From positions 187,641,485-187,705,484 of the forward strand of contig OZ018321.1 of the NCBI GenBank assembly GCA_963969495.1: a stretch of 64,000 nucleotides of DNA, written 5' to 3'. Source of the DNA: Ceratothoa steindachneri. Its lineage: Eukaryota > Arthropoda > Malacostraca > Isopoda > Cymothoidae. A program made the position numbers and the translations under genes. This document shows positions 21,258 through 30,854 of this stretch, in pieces; position 1 is the stretch's first letter, and the number at the start of each line of letters is the position of its first letter. A model generated the notes under the pieces. The model had not been told where the DNA came from and did not search any database. It saw only the letters and a list, made by a program, of their open reading frames with translations.

Positions 21258-22897
21258 ATAGCCTACGAGAAGTTCAAGCGAGCGGCTTAAAAGCTTCGTT
21301 TGAATGAGTCTTTTTCTGGGACTCAGGATGGCGGAGTGGATTCGCTGCTGGCTAACAGTGGTCCAGTGACGTGGGAAGCTGTTCGCAACTCGCCCACGCT
21401 ATTATTTTTTCTTTGCCCCTTTTCCCATTTCCCTCTATCTACAATGGTGCCCAGACCCGGGAGGGGGAGCGCTAGCCCTTGGATAACATTTCCAAACGGG
21501 CTCTCTTCATTTCTTCAAAACACGCTCCGCTTCTAGGAGGGGGGTTGTATAGCGTACGAGAAGTGCAGGCGAGCGGCTTAAAAGCTTCGTTTGAATAAGT
21601 CTTTTTTGAGACTCAGGATGGCGGAGTGGATTCGCCGCTAGCTAACAGTGGTCCAGCGACGTGGGAAGCTGTTCGCAACTCGCCTACGCTATTATTTTTT
21701 CTTTGCCCCCTTTCCTACTCCCCTCTATCTACAATGGTGCCCACACCCGGGAGGGGGAGCGCTAGCCCTTGGATAACATTTCCAAACGGGCTCTCTTCAT
21801 TTCTTCAAAACACGCTCCGCTTCTAGGAGGGGGGTTGTATAGCGTACGAGAAGTGCAGGCGAGCGGCTTAAAAGCTTCGTTTGAATGAGTCTTTTTCTGG
21901 GACTCAGGATGGCGGAGTGGATTCGCCGCTGGCTAACAGTGGTCCAGCGACGTAGGAAGCTGTTCGCAACTCGCCTACGCTATTATTTTTTCTTTGCCCC
22001 CTTTCCTACTTCCCTCTATCTACAATGGTGCCCAGACCCGGGAGGGGGAGCGCTAGCCCTTGGATAACATTTCCAAACGGGCTCTCTTCATTTCTTCAAA
22101 ATACGCTCCGCTTCTAGGAGGGGGGTTGTATAGCGTACGAGAAGTGCAGGCGAGCGGCTTAAAAGCTTCGTTTGAATGAGTCTTTTTCTGGGACTCAGGA
22201 TAGCGGAGTGGATTCGCCGCTGGCTAACAGTGGTCCAGCGACGCGGGAAGCTGTTCGCAACTCGCCTACGCTATTATTTTTTCTTTGCCCCCTTTCCTAC
22301 TCCCCTCTCTCTACAATGGTGCCCAGACCCGGGAGGGGGAGCGCTAGCCCTTGGATAACATTTCCAAACGGGCTCTCTTCATTTCTTCAAAATACGCTCC
22401 GCTTCTAGGAGGGGGGTTGTATAGCGTACGAGAAGTGCAGGCGAGCGGCTTAAAAGCTTCGTTTGAATTAGTCTTTTTTGAGACTCAGGATGGCCGAGTG
22501 GATTCACTGCTGGCTAACAGTGGTCCAGCGACGCGGGAAGCTGTTCGCAACTCGCCTACGCTATTATTTTTTCTTTGCCCCCTTTCCTACTCCCCTCTAT
22601 CTACAATGGTGCCCAGACCCGGGAGGGGGAGCGCTAGCCCTTGGATAACATTTCCAAATGGGAACTCTTCATTTCTTCAAAATACGCTCCGCTTCTAGGA
22701 GGGGGGTTGTCTAGCGTACGAGAAGTACAGGCGAGCGGCTTAAAAGCTTCGTTTGAATTAGTCTTTTTCTGGGACTCAGGATGGCGGAGTGGATTCGCCG
22801 CTGGCTAACAGTGGTCCAGCGACGCGGGAAGCTGTTCGCAACTCGCCTACGCTATTATTTTTCCTTTGCTCCCTTTCCTACTCCCCTCTATCTACAA
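21258..22897 (+). repeat. 291-bp tandem repeat, about 5.6 copies
   Basis: Each unit begins TATAGCGTACGAGAAG and ends TTCTAGGAGGGGGGTTG; unit starts fall at about 21,258, 21,548, 21,838, 22,129, 22,420 and 22,710, so the period is 290-291 bp. The last unit stops at CTCTATCTACAA. Copies differ by scattered substitutions and short indels such as TTTTTCTGGGACTC versus TTTTTTGAGACTC. Open frames of 60-115 codons recur in several units, but the frames are shifted by the unit length and carry no motif, so I read the array as non-coding. Every unit contains the Pol III-like cassette described separately. Confidence 0.92.
21329..21410 (+). promoter_or_regulatory. tRNA-Leu-like Pol III A/B-box cassette (first of about six)
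   Basis: ACTCAGGATGGCGGAGTGG ends in the A box TGGCGGAGTGG (21,329-21,339). GTTCGCAACT (21,381-21,390) resembles a B box and a T6 run follows at 21,405-21,410. In the unit near 22,491 the start reads ACTCAGGATGGCCGAGTGG, like the 5' end of animal tRNA-Leu. The A-to-B spacing of 52 bp is normal for a Pol III gene. The B-box arm does not form a proper T stem, so the units are tRNA-derived rather than tRNAs. Confidence 0.5.
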
Positions 22898-22929
22898 CCG
22901 GACAACGCCGGGTATCTTTGTTAGGGCAT

Positions 22930-24890
22930 GCTATAAGGAGGCAGCCAAAAATTTCCTAAAGGAGCATCTCCCCATGAAGAATTTTCTTACAGGTTTCTTC
23001 TTAACTACCAGATTCATGATTGTGTAATCAGCTGGCAAGCATTTTAATTCAGTAAGATGCAGATCCAAGAATCCTGATTATGTTGCTCGTCACATCAGAG
23101 AAAGGGAAGCACAATCCTCGCTAAATTTGTCAATGAAGCTATGCCATCAATCTGATGGAAGCCATGCATAAGCGAGGAATATGTTTGTCATATGATTGAT
23201 TGAAAACATACAGCATAGATATAAATTCACTGATCAATTACTGGGAGAAGATTGGTGTGGTTGTCCCACCTTAGTGAGTAAAAGGTGTCTTCACCACTGG
23301 TGGTTTTGATCATATTGAACACAAAACATCATCAACAGTAGCAACATCAAGCATTCGTGGAACATGCATCAGAATTCAGAATCACCTTTCTTCAAACAGC
23401 CAATAAACTGAAAATCTCTCTGACATCCTGGATTCAGCTAAGCTGGGGAACAAGCATGTGAAATTCTAGCCAGCTCATTAGACAATCATGAATCTAGATG
23501 TTTCACTGCCAACTGATGACTTCTTGTATGTTCCTGTTCTAATTAACAACAGCCATCCACATCTAGCCTAAAATCTTCTCGCAATGTCAGTAAAGAAGGC
23601 TATCGGTGGTTATAAAGACTCAGAAATATTCCCGTGAAAGAGAACCTTGAAATCAGAGAATGGATCTCATGAACTGCATATTATGGCAGCATCACATAAT
23701 CTACTTCATCTCCCATCCAAATCATAAATATTTGCACTAAAGGCAGAATCTCCTATCAGTCCCATTATGGCTCAAAATGTTATGAAAGTTCTCCGACAAA
23801 CAATCAGCTACCTAAATCTAGGCTAGACACAATTTATGGTAGCTGATCAACCAATTTTCACTGGCCAAGAAAGTTCAGTGAAAGTTCTCCCACCCAAAGC
23901 CTAGTGGGATTCCCACCTAGTAACTGGGACCACTGCATATAGAGAAATGGAGTGTATCTGATGACTAGCTGGATGGCAACGGGTGGACCACAGCTCTTAC
24001 CGATAGTGGTATATCATTTAGTAGCAAAGTAAGGCCTTCATTAATGTTTACCATATTTGAAAAAACTCGATGCATGCTTCAGGTCTCCGGGGCTTTTCTT
24101 TTATGTGACCATGAAGTAGGCTTATTATCAGTATGTGGATAAGACAATAGAAGAAGATGATGAGGTGAGTGATCTCTTATCCCTTTGATGAATGTCTTAA
24201 GACGCTGTGTGCCCCACAACCCCAGTCAGATTCCTGGTTCAAGTTCATGGAACTGACTCTTTTTATTCTTCAAATAAGATCAAGTCTTGTATCCCATTCA
24301 CTCTTTTGTCCAATTTATATTCGTAAATCAGGTTTGCAGCTCTATCATATATTTCTAGTATTTCATATCAAGAGCTGCAGTGTTGTGTTTTTAGTTTGTC
24401 AAGTCCTGTCGCTCAGCTGACTTCCTACTCTACTTGGAGACACTTTATTCTCTGATGCAATGGGCATTTGTTCTGGATCATACCCACTATGCCCACAACC
24501 AGCACTTCGATATCTGTGATATTGCCTCACTAGAAGAAAACACTACTCTGTTTGGGGAGTTACAGAGTGGAGTTACGCTCTGCTGCACGAATATCCCTCT
24601 TCTTTCATCAATGAAGGTACTTTAACCTCATGCCACCAAAGAATGATGCACTCCATCAGCAGCTCCTTCGAATAATGTATATAGAGCCTGTGTAGATCAC
24701 TAATCATGTGTTTCTCTATAGAGTGGGGATGTGTGGGGCAATACGGTTGTCCAATACCATGTGGAGGTATCGCCGTATCTATGGGGATGAAAGCAATTGC
24801 AAATGTAAAACTGACTATAAGGAACCTTGTAAATGCTGCATGCAGAAACTGGCCTGTATGTCTCCCTGTGGATGTTATGGTTAATGGTCC
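22930..24890 (+). pseudogene. Decayed member of an uncharacterised multicopy family with Cys-rich end
   Basis: Scattered plus-strand segments, in the right order, match a protein family I know from corals and crustaceans. Near 23,287 GVFTTGGFDHIEHKTSSTVA corresponds to the family's LDNIDHNPSSTTA block. Near 23,770-23,860 MAQNVMKVLRQTISYLNLG and VADQPIF correspond to RHSMDVVK-AV--LNPGQ---TCDQPLY. At 24,460-24,560 FVLDHTHYAHNQHF and DICDIASLEENTTLFGELQS correspond to the DHTNYARWLP-H--DM--LE block. At about 24,800-24,870 the Cys-rich NCKCKTDYKEPCKCCMQKLA resembles the family's terminal CXC-like cluster. Function is unknown; the repetitive distribution suggests a mobile origin. Many stops and frameshifts are present, and it begins where the 291-bp array ends. 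Confidence 0.55.
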
Positions 24891-25559
24891 CACAGTGGTG
24901 CCAATATCAAAAATGGAATTGTGAACATAGTTATACACTTTTGGCATCCATAATACACTTATAGAACATTTGAAATTGTTATTTTAGTGAGTGGACTTTT
25001 GAAACCACGCGGTTTTTTTTTTTAAATTTGAATATTGTCCTATTGACCTGGTGTAGCAACTGCCCATATAATGTACATTTCTACTAAAGTTTGTATGTAA
25101 ATATGTAACTACTCTTAAATTATATACGTAGCTAATAATAATTAATGTCTTCCTCATAAATCACTTAAGCCTAATATAATGACAACAAATTTAAAAAAGA
25201 CACAAGTAGCGTCTTTTTGTAACGGCCTCGGGGCGAGAGATGCGCGAACATAGATCCATAATGCGTGTTATAACTTCATAGAGACATGTTCGTTGCTAAG
25301 GTTTGTCAAAATTACAACTGTTACCATAATATTTTATATGTAAGTAAATAATGTCCTTCTTCTTGTACTTGCAGTTCCCTAAACCATCGTAATTCTTTAA
25401 GACATCTTATGTATTTTGTACGTTGAATACAAAGTCGGTATTAGAATACACAAATAGTAAAGCATTGATATTATATCGACAAAAATGTTAGATTATCGCC
25501 TCTAAAAGTATCCAACACACCCACAAAATTCGTTTTAAAGCGATAATAAATGCTCGTAG

Positions 25560-25656
25560 TTCTCGAACATTCCAGAGCGGTTTACGTGACAGGAATGCTG
25601 TAGAACTTTCTAGAAAAATAATCTACTTCGTCCACGTAAAACAGCGGACCTCAGTC
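25560..25656 (+). promoter_or_regulatory. Heat-shock-element promoter upstream of Tc1 transposase
   Basis: TTCtcGAAcaTTCcaGA at 25,560-25,576 is an almost four-unit heat shock element. GAActTTCtaGAA at 25,603-25,615 is a perfect three-unit element. A further GAA lies at 25,593 in partial phase. They are followed by an AT-rich patch at 25,614-25,624 and TCAGTC (25,651-25,656), a match to the arthropod Inr TCAKTY. The transposase ATG is at 25,711. The motifs are seen directly; heat-inducible transcription is inference. Confidence 0.5.
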
Positions 25657-25710
25657 AGTGTCTGAGAGCTACATGAGAAGGAGGTCATTGTTCAACACTC
25701 TAATTCTAAT

Positions 25711-26703
25711 ATGGCGAAGACTAAAGAATTGACAAAAAGGAACAGAGAACTAATTGTTCAGTTACATAAAAGTGGTTTGGGCTATAGAAAAATTTCATCT
25801 GTGCTAAAAATACCAGTCTCAACCATTGGTGACACGATTCGCCGGTTCACGTCATATCAGTCAACTGCAAATCTACCACGTTCAGGGCGTCCATCTAAAA
25901 TTTCAAACCGTGGGGCTAAACATATAATCCGTAAAGTAAAAAAGAATCCTCGAGTGACTCGATCTGAACTTCAGAAAGATTGGGAAGCAGCTGGGACAAA
26001 TGTATGCAAAAATACAATTAGAGCAGTTCTTAGGAACGAGGGATTCCATTCTCGCACACCAAAAAAGACACCTTTGAATTTTGCCAAGGAACATTTAGAG
26101 AAGCCTGCAAGTTTTGGGGACGCTATACTATGGTCTGACGAGACGGAGATTGAGTTATTTGCGCGGAATAGTGTTAGTCACGTATGGAGGCAAAAAAACT
26201 CAGCGCATGATCCTAAAAATACAATCCCAACAGTGAAGTTTGGAAGAGGCAGCATAATGGTATGGGGCTGCTTCTCCTCTGCAGGTCCTGGAAGACTCCA
26301 TATTATTGAAGGGAAAATGAATGCTCAGATGTATCGCAGGATTCTGGATGATAATCTCGTACAGTCTGCAAACGACTTGAAGTTGCTAAGAGGATGGACA
26401 TTCCAGCAGGACAACGATCCAAAACATACAGCCAAGGGCATTGCAGCGTGGTTTCAGCAGAAGACAATAAAGGTTATGGGGATGGCCAAGTCATTTGCCA
26501 GACCTAAATCCTATCGAGAACCTGTGGCGAGAATTGAAACTAAAGATTCAGAAAAGGGAGCCAAGAAATCTAACAGATTTAAAAAGAATATGCCAAGAAG
26601 AATGGGCTAAGATAGCTACAAGTATTTTTAAGAACCTCATAAGTAAATATCCCAAGCGGTTGGAAGCTGTACTAGCGACGAAAGGTCATATCACCAAATA
26701 CTA
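25711..26703 (+). pseudogene. Tc1 transposase with one frameshift
   Basis: ATG 25,711 opens a 299-codon frame. The N-terminal paired-type helix-turn-helix (about residues 1-50), the GRPSK hook-like linker (59-63) and a second helix-turn-helix lead into the catalytic core. Asp143 lies in LWSDETEIELF and Asp234 in FQQDNDPKHTAK. The frame breaks near 26,478 just before the third acidic block. In the next frame PDLNPIENLWRELKLK carries the catalytic Glu, and the protein continues to a TAA at 26,701-26,703. All three DD34E residues are thus present and only one indel separates this copy from an open transposase. Tc1 proteins are about 340 residues, so the length fits. A candidate right TIR (reverse complement begins TACAGTTTGTGCAATATATA) ends at the TA tract at 26,917; I could not identify the left TIR. 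Confidence 0.85.
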
Positions 26704-26913
26704 ACTGGTTTTCAGAGATGTATCAGATACATTTTGAAACGTTCGTTTGATATTTTTGCCGTAATCATAGTAATGTTTTACTATTTTTGCAATATGATAC
26801 CAATTTGTATTCAAAGCACAAAATACATAAGATGTTCAATTTTCGATTACTTTGCTGTTGTGTAACTATGGTAAATAAACTTTTGACCATATATCGGATA
26901 TATATTGCACAAA

Positions 26914-26916
<3 letters not shown>

Positions 26917-26995
<79 letters not shown>
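26917..26995. repeat. (TA)n microsatellite between Tc1 and Penelope elements
   Basis: About 80 bp of pure TA. On one side is the presumed right end of the Tc1 element, on the other the 3' end of the Penelope-like element. Confidence 0.97.
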
Positions 26996-26997
<2 letters not shown>

Positions 26998-27089
26998 ATA
27001 TGGAGCTCGGCCGTGAAGCCTGCATTTAATATTGAGGATAAATCCCAGAGCCACGAGAAACGGATGCAGCATCTTTTAATTTTTCGCAA

Positions 27090-27120
27090 CGTTTCGAAAA
27101 CTACAAGTTTTCATCTTCAG
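27090..27120 (-). other. Hammerhead-like CTGAAGA...GAAAC hairpin
   Basis: The sequence is identical in its core to the block at 2313-2343: CTGAAGAT, the stem GAAAAC/GTTTTC with a TTGTA loop, then GAAACG. It sits about 95 nt before the 3' terminus of the Penelope element. The arrangement recalls a hammerhead core; self-cleavage is unproven. Confidence 0.45.
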
Positions 27121-27571
27121 GCTAGAATAAGTTTATAAAGTTAATACATATGAAGAAAACTTGAAAAGGCCAACAAGACATTATTTTAAAGGGTGACCAA
27201 TTATAAAATATCAGTAAAATGTACTATAAGTTAAATTTTTTAAATATGACTTGGCAACAGTTAAGTTTGTTTTAAAACTGACTAAAAAAATTAGTTAATA
27301 CATTTAAAGTTTATTGCAGAAATTAATTAAAAACTATAAGAGAAATTGACCTAGCATTATTTAAAGATAGTAAATTTAAACTTTGTTTTTAATTTTGTAA
27401 AGACTGTAAGAGTTAAAAAACATTTAATATGAAAACGGTAAATTTGGGTACTTACTAAAGTGGATCCATCCTAGAGAGTGAATGGTGGGTTTAACAAGGG
27501 GCTAGTATTTATAGGTTACAGTGACGTTTGGTTTGTTAAAAAGCAAACCAACTAACAAACTGTAGTTAAAA

Positions 27572-28069
27572 TTAGTTAATTAATAATGATATTGCACTTA
27601 AATCTTCATTGAGTGTAGGTTTGTAGTGTTTGATATATAAATATTCGAGGATCCTTAGGCAATGTTTGTTGTTGTTAAAGGCTAATACTTGAAAATAATC
27701 AATAGAAATGTCAGTTTTACAGCTTATGGTGTGTTCCCTGATATATGACTGTTCCTTTCTATTTAATATTTTGTTTGTGCGCCAACTAATCCCCATCTGA
27801 GCAGAGAACCTAGCTCCAAGAGATCTGACAGTGCTACCAATGTAAGAGGCTCCAGTACAACTGGGACATTTAAATAAATAAACATTATCACTGCGGAACT
27901 CCAAAGAGATAGGATCTTTACTGTTAAAGAAACTTCCTACCGATAGTTTGTTTATAAATACTATTTGTGGGTTGATTTGGGAAAAATATCTTTTAAAAAT
28001 AAATAGGATTTTTCTTTTAAAAGTATCGTTTAAAAAACCTATCTCTGAAATTAGTAAATATATGGGCAT
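27572..28069 (-). CDS. Penelope-like GIY-YIG endonuclease domain (fragment)
   Basis: A 165-codon open frame, the C-terminal part of a Penelope-like polyprotein. VYLFKCPSCTGASYIGST holds the GIY-like VYL and the YIG motif about 14 residues apart, preceded by the Cys pair typical of animal Penelope endonucleases. The catalytic Arg is in SLGARFSAQMG. SYIREHTISC holds the conserved H and C, RILEYLYIKHYKPTLN supplies the metal-binding Glu and the closing LN. The domain nicks target DNA for target-primed reverse transcription. The catalytic residues look intact, but the reverse transcriptase in front is truncated and has a stop, so this is a remnant. Confidence 0.8.
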   Translation of the reverse strand: MPIYLLISEIGFLNDTFKRKILFIFKRYFSQINPQIVFINKLSVGSFFNSKDPISLEFRSDNVYLFKCPSCTGASYIGSTVRSLGARFSAQMGISWRTNKILNRKEQSYIREHTISCKTDISIDYFQVLAFNNNKHCLRILEYLYIKHYKPTLNEDLSAISLLIN

Positions 28070-28327
28070 TTTAAAAACTTCTATGCTGGGTTGAGGGGGG
28101 TCAATGAGATTATCAAATAGCTTTTTTAAAACTCTATCATATAGGTCAGAAGGAAATGAATTCTTTATAAAATACTTCCTAAGAAAAATAAATTCATTAT
28201 GGATTGATTGTTAAGTGGATGATATCGAGAAACTTCTATGTATTAAAGTTTTTACTGTTGATATTTTGTATCTGAAATCACAAAAACTAAAGTAGTTCAA
28301 ACCTAGTCCTGTGAAAGTGTTTTTTGG

Positions 28328-28330
<3 letters not shown>

Positions 28331-28387
<57 letters not shown>
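28331..28387. repeat. (TA)n microsatellite
   Basis: A TA tract at the truncated 5' limit of the Penelope-like element. Confidence 0.97.
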
Positions 28388-28389
<2 letters not shown>

Positions 28390-29389
28390 CACTTTTCTAA
28401 CTTTTAATAAATATGAATTCATTATATTTATTACTATATACATATATTCTTTTGACCACCTTTGTACCCTTTCTTATATCCATTCCCACATCTATTAATA
28501 GAACGATTCATATATCTTATGCCATATTTTTATATATTCCCATATATTTTTCTCAACCTTTGTGTTGGTATAATTATTATTGTTACTCATTACTATCTTT
28601 TTGTCCTTGTTTTGTCTATCTTTTGTTCATTAACCTTTGTTTTAGTACTATTATTATTGTTATTATTCAATATTCCCTTTTTGTCTGTTTTGTTAGTGAT
28701 AAATAAATTTACTTTTTTTATAAGCCTCGCCGTTATTGCGCCTCTCTAAAATCTAGAACGGAATAATTCAGTGGATTGCCAACCCTATTCTAACTTTCTC
28801 TTTCATCTTCAACTATATTTTGCACAGAGTAGAGTTATCTACTATATCTAGGCAAGTTAATGTCCTAAATACTCTGTCCTAAAACCTATTTAATTGGAGT
28901 CTATGACACTAATTTTGTCATTATAGCTCTTACAGAAGCAAATATATGCGCTCTTGTGTATTTTCGGCCATTTTGAATAACAACTTTTATTTCAGACACA
29001 AATTTATTTTTATGGCCTTAAGATATTTCTATACCAGGGGGACCTTTGCATCATAATATGAAGTCAAAAGTTACTTATTCTCCCTAATAATTCCTTAACT
29101 TGTGTCAGTAAACCGATGGGAGTATGATTCTAAGAATGGAGAAGCTACTCAGATGAAACTCGCACGAGTAGAGTAATAACTCGATGTTGGTATTTCAAAG
29201 TTATAGGTTCTCAACCAGGCGGTAATTCATCACTCGAATGAGCATCCTGACGTTTCAGGCGGGGAATTGGAATCAAACATCGACTTACTTAAGCTGTTGG
29301 AATATGGATGTCTATAAACTAAAATTCTACATAATCTTTCTATTGCTATTAAATTTGTAATAATCTAGTATAAAAATAATTCAGGTAAA
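28388..29389. other. Unassigned AT-rich spacer
   Basis: Hydrophobic-looking frames at 28,413-28,749 result from T-rich sequence. No motif recognised. Confidence 0.35.
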
Positions 29390-29391
29390 TA

Positions 29392-30677
29392 CGAGGGGCG
29401 GTCAATAAGTTTTGCAATTCGGATATAAGGAAACGAGATATGAGGAAAAGTGTTTTATTATTTTTCAATATAACTACCCTCGACTTCAATGCACTTGCGC
29501 CACTTGTCCCTGAGGCTTCGAATTCCAGACAACCAGAAATCTCCCGACTGCTGTTCAATCCACTCCTGGACGGCGAGCTGGACATCTTCATCGTCCCCAA
29601 ACCGGCATCTATGCAGTGCAGCCTTGACCTGGCGGAATAAAAAGTAGTCGCTGGGGGCCAAATCTGGACTGTAGGGGGGATGGTTGAGCTCCTCGAATCG
29701 ACACTCGCGCATGGCAGCTTGTGCAACTCTGGCCTTGTGGACAGGGGCATTGTTGTGGAGGAGCAGGACACCGCGTGTCAACTTGCCGCGCCGCTTCTGA
29801 TGGATGCACTTCTTCAACAAAGCCAGTTCCTCGGCGTAATATTGTCCTGTGATGGTTTTTCCATGAGGCGCATAGTCCACCATCAACACTCCCTCAGAAT
29901 CCCAGAAGATGGTGGCCATGATCTTCCCGGCTGAGGGTTGGGTCCGAAACTTGATGGGGGTCGAAGAGCCCCTGTGCTTCCAGGCCATGCTTTCGAGCTT
30001 GATCTCGTGATCCCAGTGATGGACCCACGTTTCACCACCTGTCACTATGCGTGACTCGAATCCCGCCGAGTCTTGGTTGTACAGGAGCAGCAGCTCCTCC
30101 GAACTTTGATGACGTTGAAGTCGATCATGTGGCGTGAGGTTTCTAGGGACCTAACGGGCAAAGACCTTAGTCATGGCCAAATTGTCGTGGATGATGTTGA
30201 TAACAATTCCATGTGATATTTCAAGTTCTCGCTCGATTTCTTCGACCTTCACCCGTCGATTTTCGAGAATCATTCTCCACACGGGCCACATTGTCCTCGT
30301 TGGTCACGTCTGACGGGCGTCCTGGATGGGGGTCATATTCAAGGGACTCACGACCATAGCGGAACTCCCTATTCCAGCGAGCAATGGTGGCATAGGAAGG
30401 GGCGGTGTACACTGCAACCATGCGTTCATGGATCTCTTTTGCATTCCTGCCTTCCTTGGTCAAAAATTTAATCACTGCGCGGTGCTCAACCTTGTCCATT
30501 GTTGAAAAAGTTGTGACTGAGGATCTTCGATCAGCTACTACTTCTTAAATAGACGAGGCAGGAGCGTGCGGCTGTAGGTCCTGGCTTGTCATAACTTGTC
30601 CTAACACCCTCACAAACAGCCATCCCCCTTCTTCCGTTTTGCCCTACCGATTCGCAAAACTTATTGACTGCCCCTCG
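29392..30677 (-). mobile_element. mariner element 1, full length
   Basis: Terminal repeats: CGAGGGGCGGTCAATAAGTT at 29,392 and, at 30,677, the inverted CGAGGGGCAGTCAATAAGTT; similarity continues through TTGCRAATYCGG. TA flanks both ends (29,390-29,391 and 30,678-30,679). The length is 1,286 bp, normal for mariner. The second copy at 36,087 belongs to the same family on the opposite strand. Confidence 0.92.
29458..30499 (-). pseudogene. mariner transposase 1, inactivated
   Basis: ATG 30,499 starts MDKVEHRAVIKFLTKEGRNA, with the N-terminal helix-turn-helix and PSYATIARWNREFRYGRESL. A frameshift near 30,270 follows. The middle frame has a TAG in place of the Trp of R-W-PRNLTPHDRL at about 30,152. 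The catalytic block (30,045-29,458) reads VTGGETWVHHW where the family has TGDETW, so the first Asp is Gly. LLLHNNAPVHKA has Asn where the second Asp belongs. YSPDLAPSDYFLF keeps the third acidic residue. The enzyme would have bound the TIRs and cut at TA; this copy is dead three times over. Confidence 0.88.
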
Positions 30678-30849
30678 TATGTTATTGAACCCACAAACGG
30701 CAGAAAACGAATTCACCTGCAGTTGCACAGGGACTAGCACTTGTTCGAAAATCCACGTAAATGTAGACTCAACAGGCGCCTACAAAGTTCAGATTAAGCA
30801 AATACATCTACACAAATAAGGGTCGCTTGATAAAGAAACGGCGGCATCA

Positions 30850-30854
30850 TAGAC
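30850..30854. repeat. Target-site duplication TAGAC (left)
   Basis: TAGAC directly precedes the LTR at 30,855 and recurs directly after the other LTR at 35,770-35,774. Five bases is a usual Gypsy duplication length. Confidence 0.85.

Larger units (their letters stand above)
26996..28330 (-). mobile_element. Penelope-like element, 5'-truncated, embedded in (TA)n
   Basis: The minus strand carries, from about 28,320, the end of a Penelope-type reverse transcriptase (TFTGLGLNYFSFCDFRYKIS, TVKTLIHRSFSIS, a TAA at about 28,212, then FIFLRKYFIKNSFPSDLY). A linker and a GIY-YIG endonuclease follow, and about 570 bp of 3' sequence contains a hammerhead-like hairpin at 27,090-27,120. Both limits coincide with TA tracts (28,331-28,387 and 26,917-26,995). 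Truncation inside the reverse transcriptase exactly at the TA tract fits target-primed insertion into a TA microsatellite with incomplete copying. Confidence 0.75.

Noticed and set aside
21300..22698. Repeated 60-115 codon frames in the 291-bp array as a protein family
   Set aside because: The frames reflect the repeat itself, change with single-base indels and carry no motif; the Pol III signals explain the unit better.
24573..24947. 124-codon minus-strand frame
   Set aside because: It overlaps in antisense the plus-strand motif blocks (DHTHYAH..., NCKCK...) that match a known family; no motif was seen on the minus strand.
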